Assembly (NCBI GenBank): GCA_023412635.1
Contig: JAEYNI010000150.1
Location: forward strand, 1 to 5,022
Length of the DNA: 5,022 nucleotides
Direction of reading: 5' to 3'
Source: Bacillota bacterium
Lineage (GTDB): Bacteria; Bacillota; Clostridia; Acetivibrionales; DSM-1351
Part shown: positions 4,172 to 5,022 of the stretch, one piece after another
Position numbering within the stretch: position 1 is the stretch's first letter
Layout of the letters: every line of letters begins with the position of its first letter
Notes under the pieces: model-generated
Seen by the model: only the letters and a program-made list of their open reading frames with translations
Database searches by the model: none
What the model was told of the DNA's origin: nothing
Made by a program: the position numbers and the translations under genes

Positions 4172-5022
4172 ATGGGATATAAGGTAGCTATAATTGGAGC
4201 GGGGTTCGTTGGAGCATCAGCAGCTTATGCTATGTCTATTAACAATTTGGTTTCAGAGTTGGTATTAATTGATGTAAACAAGGAAAAAGCTTACGGAGAA
4301 GCTCTAGATATTAGCCATGGCTTATCATTTGCAGGTCACATGAATGTATACTCAGGTGATTATGCTGATGTTAAGGATTGTGATGTAATAGTTGTAACTG
4401 CAGGCGCAGCTAGAAAGCCGGGCGAAACTCGTTTGGATCTTGCAAAGAAAAACACTTCAATAATGAAGAGCATTGTTACAGAACTTATGAAGTATTACAA
4501 TAAGGGAGTAATTGTAAGTGTATCAAACCCGGTTGATGTTTTGGCATACATGACACAGAAGTGGTCAGGATTACCTGCAAGCAAGGTTATCGGATCAGGT
4601 ACAGTACTTGACAGTGCTAGATTCAGAACTCATATCAGTAAGGCTTTGGGCGTAGACATAGCTAACGTTCATGGTTATATCATGGGTGAGCATGGTGATT
4701 CACAGCTTCCTGTATGGAGCCAGACTCATATTGCAGGAACACAGTTTGATGCTTACATTAAAGCTAACGGCTTAAACATTAATAAAGACGAGCTCTTTAA
4801 TGAAGTTAAAGCTGCAGGTGCTACAATCATTAAGAATAAGGGAGCAACTTACTACGGTATAGCTCTTTCAATTAACAGAATAGTTGAATCAATCCTGAAA
4901 GACTTCAACACTATTATGCCTGTTGGTACTGTTCTTGACGGACAATACGGAATAAAGGACGTATTGTTAAACGTTCCAACAATAGTTGGTGGCAGCGGAG
5001 CTGAAAAAGTTCTCGAATTAAA
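4172..5022 (+). CDS. mdh: NAD-dependent malate dehydrogenase of the LDH-like family (3' truncated; often annotated L-lactate dehydrogenase)
   Basis: This is a member of the cytoplasmic L-lactate/L-malate dehydrogenase family. Such enzymes reduce a 2-oxoacid with NADH (oxaloacetate to malate, or pyruvate to lactate). The window holds 283 complete codons of a protein usually near 315 aa, so about 30 residues are missing at the right edge. The Rossmann fold shows GAGFVG (9-14) and Asp34, which favours NAD over NADP. Catalytic residues, in classical LDH numbering, are Asn140 = N119, Asp168 = D147, Arg171 = R150 and His195 = H174 (in GEHGDS). The mobile loop reads AARKPGETR (79-87). It aligns without gaps to the LDH loop ANQKPGETR, placing Arg81 at position 102, where LDHs carry Gln and MDHs carry Arg. 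That favours oxaloacetate/malate. Thr226, at the LDH-like position 246, is retained, so some lactate activity cannot be excluded. It has its own leader and ribosome binding site, separate from coaX. Confidence 0.9.
   Translation, partial: MGYKVAIIGAGFVGASAAYAMSINNLVSELVLIDVNKEKAYGEALDISHGLSFAGHMNVYSGDYADVKDCDVIVVTAGAARKPGETRLDLAKKNTSIMKSIVTELMKYYNKGVIVSVSNPVDVLAYMTQKWSGLPASKVIGSGTVLDSARFRTHISKALGVDIANVHGYIMGEHGDSQLPVWSQTHIAGTQFDAYIKANGLNINKDELFNEVKAAGATIIKNKGATYYGIALSINRIVESILKDFNTIMPVGTVLDGQYGIKDVLLNVPTIVGGSGAEKVLEL

Overview
The window looks like chromosome of an anaerobic, low-G+C Gram-positive bacterium of the class Clostridia. The signs are A/T-rich spacers, strong AGGAGG-type ribosome binding sites, GTG and TTG starts, a type III pantothenate kinase, a bifunctional BirA with a helix-turn-helix, and an LDH/MDH-family enzyme of clostridial type. 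The combination of cyanophycin synthetase, birA-coaX and a malate/lactate dehydrogenase recalls the cellulolytic clostridia (Ruminiclostridium/Acetivibrio group). That placement is inference, and no species is claimed. All recognised genes are on the + strand.

Layout: (1) 1-638 is the 3' end of a cyanophycin synthetase gene (cphA), cut by the left edge. (2) 639-791 is a spacer with a 14-bp perfect stem-loop, either a cphA terminator or a leader hairpin of the next unit. (3) 792-3741 is a compact four-gene unit: an unrecognised 213-aa protein, birA overlapping it by 4 nt, an unrecognised 157-aa disordered protein, and coaX. A clear intrinsic terminator follows at 3758-3779. (4) 3742-4171 is a 430-base non-coding region with a second hairpin, short repeats and candidate promoters. 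(5) From 4172 to the right edge is a 3'-truncated LDH/MDH-family gene. Its substrate-specificity residue is Arg rather than Gln, which favours malate dehydrogenase.

Working together: BirA attaches biotin to carboxylases and probably represses biotin genes, while CoaX makes the first committed intermediate of coenzyme A. The two genes are neighbours in many bacteria, and here two uncharacterised genes share their unit. Cyanophycin synthetase points to nitrogen/carbon storage as Asp-Arg polymer. The final gene interconverts oxaloacetate and malate (or pyruvate and lactate) in fermentative redox balance, and has its own control region.

No defence system, mobile element, CRISPR array or RNA gene was recognised. 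The most novel content is the Asn/Gln/Arg-rich disordered protein between birA and coaX, the unknown protein coupled to birA, and the residue-level evidence that the last gene is a malate rather than a lactate dehydrogenase.
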